This document shows positions 34,566 to 44,190 of a DNA stretch of 64,000 bases, in pieces. The number at the start of each line of letters is the position of its first letter. The first letter of the stretch is position 1. Source of the stretch: DATAES01 sp963721305 (GTDB lineage Bacteria; Actinomycetota; Acidimicrobiia; Acidimicrobiales; JACDCH01); assembly GCA_963721305.1 (NCBI GenBank), contig CAVRIR010000003.1, forward strand, positions 124,001 to 188,000. The letters run 5' to 3'. A program made the translations under genes and the position numbers. Under the pieces are notes generated by a model. The model did not search any database. It was not told where the DNA came from and saw only the letters and a program-made list of their open reading frames with translations.

Positions 34566-36683
34566 TTGACCGAAGTTTCAAGCGAGATCGAGAGCGCGAC
34601 CCCTGCGCGGCGAGGTACCCAGCCGTGGCGCCCGCTCGCACGATCACTCACCCCCGCAACCGCGATCATCGCGGTGCAACTCGTGCTGTTCCCGCTCTCC
34701 GCAGGTTTGTGGCTGCGCGGACTGATCGTCGGCGGGTTGACGGCGCTCATCGCGCTGGGGATGGCGATCACGTATCGCTCCAACCGCATCGTGAACTTCG
34801 CGGCCGGCGACCTCGGCACTGCACCGGTCGTCCTCGTGTTCATGCTGCTGACGCAGTGGCATTGGCCGTACATCGTCTCGACCGCGGCCGGACTGGTGGG
34901 CGCGCTGGTGCTCGGCGCGGTCGTCGAGCTCGCGATAATCCGCCGGTTCTTCCGTTCGCCGCGCCTGCTGTTGACGGTCGCGACGCTCGGCCTCACCCAA
35001 CTGCTCGCGGCGGCCGCGATCCTGCTGCCGAAGTTGTGGGGATCACCGCGGCTGCTGTCACCGCATCTCGATCCGCCGTTCGACATCCACTTCACCGTCG
35101 GGTCGGGCAACAGCGCGGTGATCTTCGACGGCAACGCGTTGCTCGCGCTGATCGTCACGCCGCTCGTGATCGCGCTGCTCGCGATCGCGCTGCGCTCCAG
35201 CTCGATCGGCATCGCGGTGCGCGCGAGCGCCGACAGCGCGGATCGCGCGTCGCTCCTCGGTGTCCCGGTCAAGCGGTTGCAGACCGTGGTTTGGTCGGTA
35301 GCCGCGCTGCTCGCGTTCGTCGCGGTCTTCCTGCGCGCCGGTGTCCTCGGGTTGCCGATCGACTCGGCGCTCAGCTTCGACCTGCTGTTGCGTGCGCTCG
35401 CGGCGCTCGTGCTCGGCGGGATGACCGATCTGGTCGCGATCACCGCGTCTGCGACCGCCCTGGGCGTGCTCGAGATCGCGGTCGGAGCCAATCAGGGCCT
35501 CAACATGGTCGATCCGATCATCGGCGCCGTCATCTTCGTGGCGCTGATCGTTCTTCGCCGCCGGCGGTCCACTCGCGTCTCCCTCGACGACACGTCGAGC
35601 TGGTTGGCCGCCGGCGACGTGCGGCCGATCGCGCCGGCGATCGCCCGAATACCGATCGTCAAGATCGTGCGCGCCGTGATCGGGGTGGTGCTGGTCGCGT
35701 TCGTGCTGGTCCTGCCGCACGTCCTTTCCGTGGACCGATCGCTGAAGGCATCGGCTCTCCTCATCTACGCGATCCTCGGCCTGTCGCTCGTCGTGCTCAC
35801 CGGTTGGGCCGGGCAGATCTCACTGGGCCAGATCGGCTTCTTCGCGTTCGGTGCCGCGCTCGGCGCGAAGGCGACGCAGGACTGGGGTCTCGACCTCGGA
35901 CTCGCGCTGGTGTTGGTTGCCATCGCGGGGGCGCTGATTGCCGTGATCGTCGGCCTGCCCGCGCTGCGAAAACGGGGCTTGGAGCTGGCGGTGATCACCC
36001 TCGCGTTCGCGCTGGCGATGACCCAGTACTTCCTGAACTCGAGCTTCTTCGACTGGGTCCCGACAGGACGGATCGACCGCGCCGACGTCTTCGGCACTGT
36101 CAGCACCGACTCCGATGTCGCCATCTACTACGTCGTCCTCGGGGTGCTCGTCGTGATCCTGGTCGGGCTCTACGGCGTTCGCCGCAGCCGGACCGGACGA
36201 GCACTGATCGCGCTGCGCGACAACGAGCGCGGCGCGCAGGCGTACGCGCTCGACGCCACCAGGCTGCGTCTCCTCGCGTTCGCGATGAGCGGCGCGATCG
36301 CGGCTGTTGCCGGCTGCCTGCTGTCGCAGCACCAGCAGGCGTACGACCCCAACCTGTTCGGCCCGTTCGAGAACCTCAACGTGTTCACGATGGTCATCGT
36401 CGGTGGCGTGGCGTCGCCCGTCGGCGCAGTGCTGGGAGCGTTGTACTTCCTGGGCACGCAGTGGTTCCTTCCGGTCGAGTGGCAGGGGCTGGCGAGCGGC
36501 ATCGGCGTGCTGCTGATCCTGCTCATCATCCCGGACGGATTCGGCGGCTTGCTGTACCGGCTCCGTGACCGTTGGCTCGCCCGCGTTGCCCGGCAGCACG
36601 AGGTGGACAAGCCGCCACCGGAAGTCGACGCGCTCGAAGCGGAAGCCGAACAGGTCGTCGTGCCCGTTGGAGGGGGCGCGTGA
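34566..36683 (+). CDS. Fused LivH-LivM permease (system B)
   Basis: A 705-residue membrane protein made of two permease halves. The LivH half (about 1-310) contains GLTALIALGMAITYRSNRIVNFAAGDLG and SDSADRASLLGVPVKRLQTVVWS-like loop sequence; the LivM half (about 360-670) has LTGWAGQISLGQIGFFAFGA and RRSRTGRALIALRDNERGAQAYA. About 18-20 membrane segments are predicted by eye. The TTG start follows an AAGGGGGG ribosome site. The stop overlaps the next gene (GTGA), so both are probably made together. Confidence 0.87.
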   Translation: MTEVSSEIESATPARRGTQPWRPLARSLTPATAIIAVQLVLFPLSAGLWLRGLIVGGLTALIALGMAITYRSNRIVNFAAGDLGTAPVVLVFMLLTQWHWPYIVSTAAGLVGALVLGAVVELAIIRRFFRSPRLLLTVATLGLTQLLAAAAILLPKLWGSPRLLSPHLDPPFDIHFTVGSGNSAVIFDGNALLALIVTPLVIALLAIALRSSSIGIAVRASADSADRASLLGVPVKRLQTVVWSVAALLAFVAVFLRAGVLGLPIDSALSFDLLLRALAALVLGGMTDLVAITASATALGVLEIAVGANQGLNMVDPIIGAVIFVALIVLRRRRSTRVSLDDTSSWLAAGDVRPIAPAIARIPIVKIVRAVIGVVLVAFVLVLPHVLSVDRSLKASALLIYAILGLSLVVLTGWAGQISLGQIGFFAFGAALGAKATQDWGLDLGLALVLVAIAGALIAVIVGLPALRKRGLELAVITLAFALAMTQYFLNSSFFDWVPTGRIDRADVFGTVSTDSDVAIYYVVLGVLVVILVGLYGVRRSRTGRALIALRDNERGAQAYALDATRLRLLAFAMSGAIAAVAGCLLSQHQQAYDPNLFGPFENLNVFTMVIVGGVASPVGAVLGALYFLGTQWFLPVEWQGLASGIGVLLILLIIPDGFGGLLYRLRDRWLARVARQHEVDKPPPEVDALEAEAEQVVVPVGGGA

Positions 36684-39661
36684 ACCGTCTATCGGTGCGC
36701 CGATGGCTCGATCACTTGACCGGCAATGGCCCGGTGCTCGCACTCATCGTGCTGTTCACGATCAACGCGCTCGACGAGGCCGGCCGTGACGGCTTCGGTG
36801 TCGTCCTCCCTGAGGTCCGAACGGACTTCGGGCTCGACCTGACGGCTGTCCTGTCCCTCATCGCGATCGTGACGCTCGCCGCGCTGGCGCTGCAGGTCCC
36901 GATCGCCGCGCTCGCAGACCGCTCGAACCGCGTCCGCCTCATGTGGCTCGGCGCGCTCGGCTGGGCCGCGTTCACCTTCATGACGGGGCTGTCGACGACG
37001 CTCATCTTGCTCGCAATCGCGCGATCAGGCGCGGGCCTCGGCAAAGCGGTGCTCGACCCGACCCACAATTCGTTGCTCGCGGACTACTACGACGTCGAGA
37101 CGCGACCGCGGGTGTTCTCGGCCCACCGGGCCGCGAACGCCGTCGGCGCCTGCCTCGGGCCGATCTTCGTCGGCTTCGTCGCGCAGGCGTACGGCTGGCA
37201 TCTGCCGTTCGTCCTGCTGTCCATCCCCGGCTTCCTCATCGTGATCGTCGCGCTCAAGCTGCGCGAGCCCGTGCGCGGCGCGCACGAGCGCCGCGCCATG
37301 GGTGCGTCCGAGGAAGCCGTCATGACCGAGGAAGAGCCGCCGTCGTTCGCCGAGTCGTGGCGCATCGTGTGGAAGATCGAGAGCCTGCGACGCATCTGGT
37401 ACTCGCTTCCGTTCCTCGCCGCGTCACTGATTGGGTTCTCGTCGCTCGCCTCCTTGCTGTACGACCAGGTCTACGGGCTCGACGAACGGGCCCGAGGCCT
37501 CGCGATAGCGGTCACCGAGCCGTTCCAGATCATCGGCCTGATCCTCGGCGCGCGTTACGCGACGAAGCTCATGGTCACCAAGGGGCCGGCCGAGGTCCTG
37601 CGCTTCCTGTCACTGGCCGCGTACGTCGTGACCGTCGCGCTCGTCGTCTTCGCTCTGTCGCCCAACATCGGGGTCGCGCTCGTGGCGCAAGCGGTCATCA
37701 ACGCGACGCTCGCGATCCTGGCCCCGGGGATCCTCGCGACCCTCTCGATCGCCATCCCACCGCGAGCGCGATCGATGGGCTTCTCGGTCGCATCGCTGTG
37801 GATCGTGCCCGGACTGTTGATTCTCCCGATCATCGGCGCGATCGGCGACCATCTCGGTTTGCGCGTCGGCATGCTCGCGCTCATCCCCGCATTCGTGATC
37901 GGCGGACTCGTCATCTCGACGACGCGGAACGTCATCGCGACCGACATCGCCGATGTCTGGAAGGCGGCCGCCGCTCGTTCGGAGGTCGCGTACGAGCGCC
38001 GTCAAGGACGTTCGCCGTTGCTGCTCGTCCGCGGGCTCGACGTGTACTACGGCACCGTCCAGGTCCTGTTCAACGTCGACCTCGACGTCGAAGAGGGAAC
38101 GTGCGTCGCGTTGCTGGGAACGAACGGCGCGGGCAAGTCCACGTTGCTGAAAGCGATCTGCGGTGTGGTCGAAGCCGATCGTGGCGCGGTGATGTTCGAC
38201 GGGCGAGAGACGACGCACGCGCCGGCGAACGAGATCGCGGCCCTCGGCATCACGCAGGTGCCGGGAGGGCAGGGCGTGTTCCCGTCCCTCACCGTCGAGG
38301 AGAACCTGCGCACGGCCTCGTGGTTGCAGCGCCGCGACAAGGCCGCGGTGCAGCGGTCGATGGCGCATGTGCTCGACCTGTTCCCGGTGCTCGGCGAGCG
38401 GATGCACGACAACGCGGGTGACCTGTCCGGTGGTCAGCAGCAGATGCTCGCGCTGAGCATGGCCTTCCTCTCGACGCCGAGACTCCTGCTGATCGACGAG
38501 CTGTCGTTGGGTCTTGCACCGGTCGTGGTCGCGCAGTTGCTGCCGCTCATCGACGAGCTGCGAGCCACGGGCACGACGGTCGTCCTGGTCGAGCAGTCGG
38601 TCAACGTCGCGTTGAGCGTCGCCGACGTCGCGTTCTTCATGGAGAAGGGCGAGATCCGGTTCCACGGTCCGACCGCGGAGCTGCTCGAACGTCCTGACAT
38701 CCTGCGGTCGGTGTTCCTGTCGGCCGGCGAGATCACCGCGCCGGCGGTGACGGCCACGAGCGGCAACGGGCACGTGACCGACGCTGAGGACGCAGAGGCG
38801 AAGGCGGCAGAGGTCGAGGAGACCGCCGCGAGCGCGGCGAGCGAGCCGGCTCGACCAGCGCTCGAGCTGCGCGAGGTGTCGTGCACGTTCGGCGGCATCC
38901 GCGCCGTCGACAACGTCTCCCTGGACGTCACGCCGGGCGAGATCGTCGGGATCATCGGACCCAACGGCGCCGGCAAGACGACGTTGTTCGACGCCGTGTC
39001 CGGCTATGTGAAGCCGGACCTCGGCCATGTCGTCCTCGGTGGGCGCGACATCACCAGGCTCGGAAGTGCGGCGCGCGCCAAGGCAGGGCTCGGTCGTTCC
39101 TTCCAGGATGCTCGCCTGTTCCCGTCTCTGACGGTCGACGAAGCGATCTCGGTGGCGTGCGAACGATGGGTCGAGGTCCGTGATCCGATCAGCGCGGCGC
39201 TGCGACTGCCGAACTCCTACGACTCCGAGCGGCACATCACGAAGCGGGTCGACGAGCTCGTCGCGCTGCTTGGTCTCGAAGCGTTCCGGTCGAAGTTCGT
39301 TCGTGAGCTGTCGACCGGCACGCGTCGCGTCGCCGATCTCGCGTGTCTGCTCGCACATCGTCCTTCGGTGATCCTTCTCGACGAACCGTCGAGTGGCATC
39401 GCGCAACGCGAGGCCGAGGCGTTGATCCCGATGCTGTTGCGCATCCGTGATCACACCGGTGCGAGCCTCGTCGTCATCGAGCACGACATCCCGCTGATCC
39501 GCGGCGTGTCCGATCGGCTCGTCGCGATGGACCAGGGTGCCGTGATCGCCACCGGTGCGCCGGTCGACGTGCTGACCGATCCACTGGTCGTCGAGTCGTA
39601 CCTCGGTACGAGTGAAGCCGCCATCCAACGTTCCGGGGTTCTGGCCGCCCCAACCGACTGA
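36680..39661 (+). CDS. Triple fusion: MFS transporter, LivF ATPase and LivG ATPase
   Basis: A 993-residue protein in one uninterrupted frame. Residues 1-about 430 are a major facilitator membrane domain (GNGPVLALIVLFTINALDEAGRDGFGVVLPEV, ALADRSNRVRLMWLGALGW, ARSGAGLGKAVLDPTHNSLLADYY). Then comes a LivF ATPase with Walker A GTNGAGKST (480-488), signature LSGGQQQMLALSMAFL and LLIDELSLGLAP; an acidic Ala/Glu linker (about 695-730); and a LivG ATPase with Walker A GPNGAGKTT (760-768), ELSTGTRRVADLACLLAH and ILLDEPSSGIAQRE. Start chosen at the GTG overlapping the permease stop. The ATPases should power the upstream LivHM; the role of the MFS part is unknown. Confidence 0.88.
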   Translation: MNRLSVRRWLDHLTGNGPVLALIVLFTINALDEAGRDGFGVVLPEVRTDFGLDLTAVLSLIAIVTLAALALQVPIAALADRSNRVRLMWLGALGWAAFTFMTGLSTTLILLAIARSGAGLGKAVLDPTHNSLLADYYDVETRPRVFSAHRAANAVGACLGPIFVGFVAQAYGWHLPFVLLSIPGFLIVIVALKLREPVRGAHERRAMGASEEAVMTEEEPPSFAESWRIVWKIESLRRIWYSLPFLAASLIGFSSLASLLYDQVYGLDERARGLAIAVTEPFQIIGLILGARYATKLMVTKGPAEVLRFLSLAAYVVTVALVVFALSPNIGVALVAQAVINATLAILAPGILATLSIAIPPRARSMGFSVASLWIVPGLLILPIIGAIGDHLGLRVGMLALIPAFVIGGLVISTTRNVIATDIADVWKAAAARSEVAYERRQGRSPLLLVRGLDVYYGTVQVLFNVDLDVEEGTCVALLGTNGAGKSTLLKAICGVVEADRGAVMFDGRETTHAPANEIAALGITQVPGGQGVFPSLTVEENLRTASWLQRRDKAAVQRSMAHVLDLFPVLGERMHDNAGDLSGGQQQMLALSMAFLSTPRLLLIDELSLGLAPVVVAQLLPLIDELRATGTTVVLVEQSVNVALSVADVAFFMEKGEIRFHGPTAELLERPDILRSVFLSAGEITAPAVTATSGNGHVTDAEDAEAKAAEVEETAASAASEPARPALELREVSCTFGGIRAVDNVSLDVTPGEIVGIIGPNGAGKTTLFDAVSGYVKPDLGHVVLGGRDITRLGSAARAKAGLGRSFQDARLFPSLTVDEAISVACERWVEVRDPISAALRLPNSYDSERHITKRVDELVALLGLEAFRSKFVRELSTGTRRVADLACLLAHRPSVILLDEPSSGIAQREAEALIPMLLRIRDHTGASLVVIEHDIPLIRGVSDRLVAMDQGAVIATGAPVDVLTDPLVVESYLGTSEAAIQRSGVLAAPTD

Positions 39662-39671
39662 AGGAGAGCCC

Positions 39672-41441
39672 ATGTTGCCGAGCAGCGCGGACGCTGACGG
39701 ACCCCGGAGCAGCAACCTCCGACGATGGGGGCCGCTGGCGATCATCGTCGTCGTCCTCCTCATCATCGGCGGGGTGGTGTTGGCGACGCGCAGCAGCGAC
39801 AACAAGAAGAGCAGCTCGAGCGCGACCGCGTCGGCAGGACCATTGCTGCCCACCGGTGCGATCACGTACAACCAGGCCAAGCAGCAGGGCCGCACGGACC
39901 TGGCCTTCCCGTCGACGTGTGACACGTCGACCGGCCAGGTCGCGATCCCCACCAACTATCCGGTGGACTGCTTCGCCAACCAGCCCGCGGTGACCGATCC
40001 GAACACGCCGGGCGTCACCAACGACACGATCACGGTCGTCGTGTACATCCCGCCCGACCAGGACTCGGTGCTCGACTTCATCACCGCCGCGATCCAGAAC
40101 AACGACACCGGCGACGAGTCGGTGGCGACATACCAGGGTTACAACGCGCTCTACCAAGCCTTCTACCAGACCTATGGGCGCAAGGTGCAGCTCAAGTTCC
40201 TGCGGGCCTCGGGCCAATCGTCCGACGCGGTCGCGGCGCGTGCTGACGCGGTGAAAGCCGCGACCGAGATGGGTGCGTTCGCGGTGTGGGGCGGACCGGC
40301 GCTCACCCGTTCGTGGACGGACGAGCTCAATGCCCGCGGTGTCGTGTGCCTCGGCTGCTTCGGCATCGACACGCCGCAGCCTGACGTGTACGCGATCGGT
40401 GCGTCGGCCGACCAGAGCTCCGACCAGCTCACTGAGTACGTCAGCAAGCGGCTCAACAACCAGCCCGCCAAGTTCGCCGGCGATCCGGCACTGCAGTCGA
40501 AGAATCGCGTGTTCGGCCATCTCTTCATCACGACGACCGGCGGCGACGAGCAGGCGAACGCGGACAAGCTGCGAGACAAGATGCAAGCGGCGGGCGTCAA
40601 GCTCGACCCGCGCATCCCGTACACACTCGATCCCGCGCGACTCCAAGAGCAGGCCTCGACGATCATCTCGCAGTTCAAACAGGCCGGCGTCACGTCGATC
40701 ATCTTCCAAGGCGATCCGGTTGCGCCGGCAACGTTCACGCAGGAGGCGACCAAGCAGAACTACTTCCCAGAGTGGATCATCGGGCCCGGCGCGCTCACCG
40801 ACACGACGGCGTTCGGCCGGACCTACGACCAGCAGCAGTGGGCACACGCGTTCGGGATCTCGGCGCTTACGGCGCGCATCGATCCGCAGATCTCGGATGC
40901 GTTCAACCTGTACAAGTGGTTCAACGGCGTCGAGCCACCGGCGCCGGACACCGCGCCGGTGCTGTGGCCCAACCCCGCGCTGTTCTACGCGGCGGTGCAG
41001 GCGGCGGGACCGAAGCTGAACGCGGACACGTTCAGAGCGGGGTTGTTCTCCGCCGCGGGAGCGACCGGGAAGGTGACCACACAGACGATCACCTACGGCC
41101 AGCACGGCTACTGGCCCAACGGCTCGCAACCCGAGACGTGCAAGACGCAACCGAAGTGCGATGACTACAACGGGATCGACGACTACACGGAGATCTGGTG
41201 GGATCCGACGGCCACGGGCCCGGACGAGATCCGCAAGCAAGGCACAGGCATGGTCCAGTACAGCGAAGGCGGGAAACGGTTCTTACCGGGGCAGTGGACC
41301 AACCAGACCCACGCCTTCGACAAGAACGGCGCGGTCACCATCTACTTCACGCTGCCACCGGGCGAGGGCGCGAAGAACTATCCGAGTCCCGCGCCGAACG
41401 GTGGCTCGAGCAGCAGCACCGGCTCCGCCGCCCCCAACTGA
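39672..41441 (+). CDS. Membrane-anchored Liv-type substrate-binding protein (system B)
   Basis: A 589-residue receptor starting at an ATG preceded by GAAGGAGAG. The N-terminus has one membrane segment (WGPLAIIVVVLLIIGGVVLATR, about 19-40) with no lipobox cysteine, then a Ser/Lys-rich linker and a long type 1 periplasmic binding domain (TITVVVYIPPDQDSVLDFI, GAFAVWGGPALTRSWTDEL, AGVTSIIFQGDPVAPATF). A Ser/Pro-rich tail ends the protein. The fold is that of branched-chain amino acid receptors but longer than usual. It lies 10 bases after the fusion gene and completes system B. Confidence 0.82.
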   Translation: MLPSSADADGPRSSNLRRWGPLAIIVVVLLIIGGVVLATRSSDNKKSSSSATASAGPLLPTGAITYNQAKQQGRTDLAFPSTCDTSTGQVAIPTNYPVDCFANQPAVTDPNTPGVTNDTITVVVYIPPDQDSVLDFITAAIQNNDTGDESVATYQGYNALYQAFYQTYGRKVQLKFLRASGQSSDAVAARADAVKAATEMGAFAVWGGPALTRSWTDELNARGVVCLGCFGIDTPQPDVYAIGASADQSSDQLTEYVSKRLNNQPAKFAGDPALQSKNRVFGHLFITTTGGDEQANADKLRDKMQAAGVKLDPRIPYTLDPARLQEQASTIISQFKQAGVTSIIFQGDPVAPATFTQEATKQNYFPEWIIGPGALTDTTAFGRTYDQQQWAHAFGISALTARIDPQISDAFNLYKWFNGVEPPAPDTAPVLWPNPALFYAAVQAAGPKLNADTFRAGLFSAAGATGKVTTQTITYGQHGYWPNGSQPETCKTQPKCDDYNGIDDYTEIWWDPTATGPDEIRKQGTGMVQYSEGGKRFLPGQWTNQTHAFDKNGAVTIYFTLPPGEGAKNYPSPAPNGGSSSSTGSAAPN

Positions 41442-41446
41442 TGGGG

Positions 41447-42319
41447 TCAAGAACCTTGATCGCGTAGGAACCGTTCGAGCTCGGCTGCGAGCTCGTCGCC
41501 GGACGGGAGTGGGCCGCCGCCGAGTGCGGCGTCGGTCGACTCCTGCTCGGCGTCGACTGACGCCTCGAGCTGGCGGACCATCTGCCTGTGCTCGTCGTTC
41601 TCGTTGACGAGCGCATCGACCCGGTGGCGTGTCGCATTCGCTTCCGTGCGCAGCGTGGCGTTGTCGAGTTCGAGTCCGGCCATCATGCCGAGTCCTTCGA
41701 TCAGCGCAACGCTCGCCGCGGGATACGGCATCGCCGCGACGTAGTGGGGCACCTGCGCCCACAGACCCACGGACGGGATCCCGACTTCGTACGCACGCCG
41801 TTCGATCGACGCCTGCACCCCTGCCGGGACGTCGACGGTCGCGCGGACCACGTTCGTTGTCGCGAGTGACGGATCGTTCGCGGTGACTGCCAGGCGCGTG
41901 GGTCGGGTGTGGGGGACAGGCGCGGGGTACGCGCCCAGGCCGACGACCATCCGCACGCCGAAGTCGAGCGCCAAGTCGACGACCTCGCCCGTGAACGCCC
42001 GCCACGCGTGGTCCGGTTCGGCGCCCACGAGCAGGAGGACGTCGGCGCCTGCGGTGTCGGTGGCCGCTTGCAGCTCGACCGTCGGCCACGTCATCCCGTG
42101 CACCACGCCTTCGACGAGGTGCAGGGTGGGCCGCCGCGCCCGATGGTCGAGCAGCGCGTCGCTGTCGAACCGAGCCACCGTCACCGGCGACATCGTCTCG
42201 AGGAGCGACGCCCGCGCGTTCGCTGACCCGAGACCCGCGTCGATCCAGCCGTCGAGGGCGAGGATCAGGATCGGGGCGTCGAGCTCCGGTCGTTCGACGA
42301 GCTCGTAGAGATCCGCCAC
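41447..42319 (-). CDS. PAC2 family protein
   Basis: A 290-residue protein of the PAC2 family, named for a eukaryotic proteasome assembly chaperone. Typical parts are APILILALDGWIDAGLGSANA, DVLLLVGAEPDHAWRAFTGEVVDLA and AYEVGIPSVGLWAQVPHYVA. The C-terminal 60 residues form a charged coiled coil. Bacterial function is not settled, though many actinobacteria have it near proteasome or DNA repair genes; neither is here. It follows the phosphotransferase gene by three bases. Confidence 0.82.
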   Translation of the reverse strand: MADLYELVERPELDAPILILALDGWIDAGLGSANARASLLETMSPVTVARFDSDALLDHRARRPTLHLVEGVVHGMTWPTVELQAATDTAGADVLLLVGAEPDHAWRAFTGEVVDLALDFGVRMVVGLGAYPAPVPHTRPTRLAVTANDPSLATTNVVRATVDVPAGVQASIERRAYEVGIPSVGLWAQVPHYVAAMPYPAASVALIEGLGMMAGLELDNATLRTEANATRHRVDALVNENDEHRQMVRQLEASVDAEQESTDAALGGGPLPSGDELAAELERFLRDQGS

Positions 42320-42322
42320 GGA

Positions 42323-43375
42323 TCACCCGAGCCGATCGACGGATTGCTTTGCCTGCTCCGCGAGCCGGACGACCTGCGTGGAGAAGGCCTCGAAGCCGGC
42401 CGCGGGCTTGCCCATCGCGCCGTGCGCGTAGCGCGCGTACACGCCCTCGACGATGCAGGCGAGCTTCCAGTAGCCGAACGCGACGTAGAAGTCGATCGCC
42501 GACAGATCGCGTCCGGACTTCGCTGCGTACCGCTCGAGCAGGTCTGCGCGCGACGGAAATCCCTCGACGGTCGTCGGCGCGGTGAGGAGCGTCGCGTGCG
42601 GGTCGTCCGCCTCGTTCCAATACACCATCAACAGACCGGCATCCGCGAGCGGATCGCCGAGCGTGCAGATCTCCCAGTCGAGCACCGCGGCGATGCGTCC
42701 GTCGTCGGCCAACATGCAGTTGTCCAGCCGATAGTCGCCGTGCACGATCGCCGCGCCTTCTTGCGGGGGGATCCGGGATGCCAGCACGTCATGGACTTCG
42801 TGGACCAGCGGCACCGGGCGCTGCGTGAGCTCGTTCGACTGCTGGAACTGCCCGTACCACCGCTTGAGCTGCCGGGCGATGTATCCCTCGCGCTTGCCGA
42901 GGTCGCCGAGCCCGACCGCATCGACATCGACGGCGTGGATCTCGGCCATCACGTCCGCGATCGACTCACCCGCACGCCGCCGTCCTGCTTCGTCGAGCGC
43001 CGTGAGCGCCGTGTTCGCATCGCGCACGACGGTTCCCTCGACGAAGCCCATGACGTAGAACGGCGCACCGTTCACGTCTTCGTCCGTGCACAGGCCGATG
43101 GCGGGTGCGACGGGAACGGGAGTCGGGCCGAGCGCGGAGATGATCGTGTGCTCGCGCCGCATGTCGTGCGCCGTGGCGAGCACGTGGCCGAGCGGTGGGC
43201 GGCGCAGCACCGACACGTGCCCCTTGGCATCGGTCACCGAGAAGGTGAGGTTCGAATGCCCGCCTGCGATCAGCTCGAAGTCGAGCGGCGGGACGACGTC
43301 GCCGACGTTGGCCTCGAACCACGCGGTGACCCTCGGCCCGTCGACCCCTTCGACCGTTGTCTCTGCGGCTGCCAT
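42323..43375 (-). CDS. Phosphotransferase family protein (APH/ACAD10-like)
   Basis: A 350-residue kinase-like protein with the aminoglycoside-phosphotransferase motifs IVHGDYRLDNCMLA (Brenner motif HGDxxxxN) and VLDWEICTLGDPLADAG, and the N-lobe GGHSNLTFSV. The sequence is closest in style to the ACAD10/11-type kinases linked to fatty acid metabolism and not to antibiotic resistance. The true substrate is unknown. Start at the ATG giving MAAAETTVEGVDG. Confidence 0.85.
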   Translation of the reverse strand: MAAAETTVEGVDGPRVTAWFEANVGDVVPPLDFELIAGGHSNLTFSVTDAKGHVSVLRRPPLGHVLATAHDMRREHTIISALGPTPVPVAPAIGLCTDEDVNGAPFYVMGFVEGTVVRDANTALTALDEAGRRRAGESIADVMAEIHAVDVDAVGLGDLGKREGYIARQLKRWYGQFQQSNELTQRPVPLVHEVHDVLASRIPPQEGAAIVHGDYRLDNCMLADDGRIAAVLDWEICTLGDPLADAGLLMVYWNEADDPHATLLTAPTTVEGFPSRADLLERYAAKSGRDLSAIDFYVAFGYWKLACIVEGVYARYAHGAMGKPAAGFEAFSTQVVRLAEQAKQSVDRLG

Positions 43376-43463
43376 GGTCTGTCGACCATAGCGCCGCGCC
43401 GGAGCGATTGGGCTCGGGCGGAACCGTAGATAGCGGTGGATCGCCGCCGTAGCCTGTGACCCC

Positions 43464-44186
43464 ATGTCCAAGGAAGTAACCGACGCCACCTTCGAAGCGG
43501 ATGTGTTGAACCGTTCAGATGACGTGCCAGTGGTCGTCGATCTGTGGGCGCCATGGTGCGGGCCATGTCGCACGCTCGGTCCCATCCTCGAGAAGGTCGT
43601 CGACGAGACGGGCGGCAAGGTCGAGCTGGTGAAGATCAACGTGGACGAGAACCCGCAGTCGTCCGCGGCGTTCCGTGTCCAGTCGATCCCAGCGGTGTAC
43701 GCGGTCCGCGATCACCAGGTCGTGAACGGTTTCATCGGCGCGCAGGGCGAGTCCGCGGTTCGCACGTTCGTCGAGGAGCTCTTGCCGAGCGAGTCCGAGA
43801 CGAAGATCGCCGAACTGGTGGCCTCCGGCGACGAAGCATCGCTGCGCAGCGCGCTCGAGCTCGACCCGGGTCACGAGCCCGCTGTAATTGCGCTGGCCGA
43901 GCTTCTGGTCGGAAAAGGCGAGACCGAGGAAGCACTCGGGCTGCTCGATCGGATCCCGGAGAGCGCGGAGACGCGTCGTGTCGCCGCACTCGCGCGCGTC
44001 GGCGACGAGCTTCCGCCCGAGGGGGCGGCCGGTGAGGAGGTCACCGCGAAGCTCGACGCGCTGCTCGAACAGGTCAAGGCTGACGACGATGCCCGACAGG
44101 AGTTCGTCGACCTCCTCGAGCTGCTCGGTCCCGACGATCCGCGCACCTCGCACTATCGCAAGGCGCTCACATCGCGTCTCTTCTGA
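43464..44186 (+). CDS. Thioredoxin-TPR protein (CnoX/YbbN-like)
   Basis: A 240-residue protein with a thioredoxin domain (VVVDLWAPWCGPCRTLGPIL, active site WCGPC) followed by helical repeat sequence (EPAVIALAELLVGKGETEEALGLLDRIPE) and a C-terminal block ending DDPRTSHYRKALTSRLF. This two-domain layout matches CnoX/YbbN, a chaperone-like oxidoreductase that protects unfolded proteins. The CxxC is intact here, whereas some CnoX proteins lack one cysteine. Confidence 0.88.
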   Translation: MSKEVTDATFEADVLNRSDDVPVVVDLWAPWCGPCRTLGPILEKVVDETGGKVELVKINVDENPQSSAAFRVQSIPAVYAVRDHQVVNGFIGAQGESAVRTFVEELLPSESETKIAELVASGDEASLRSALELDPGHEPAVIALAELLVGKGETEEALGLLDRIPESAETRRVAALARVGDELPPEGAAGEEVTAKLDALLEQVKADDDARQEFVDLLELLGPDDPRTSHYRKALTSRLF

Positions 44187-44190
44187 TGCC

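Noticed and set aside
37610..39955. Very long open frame (about 780 codons) antisense to the MFS-LivF-LivG gene
   Set aside because: High-GC coding sequence leaves the antisense frame free of stops; the translation is Arg/Asp-rich, low in hydrophobic order and matches no fold, whereas the sense strand encodes clear domains.
42323..43375. Aminoglycoside resistance phosphotransferase
   Set aside because: The motifs are shared by the wider kinase superfamily; the sequence is in the style of ACAD10/11-type kinases, with no resistance context.
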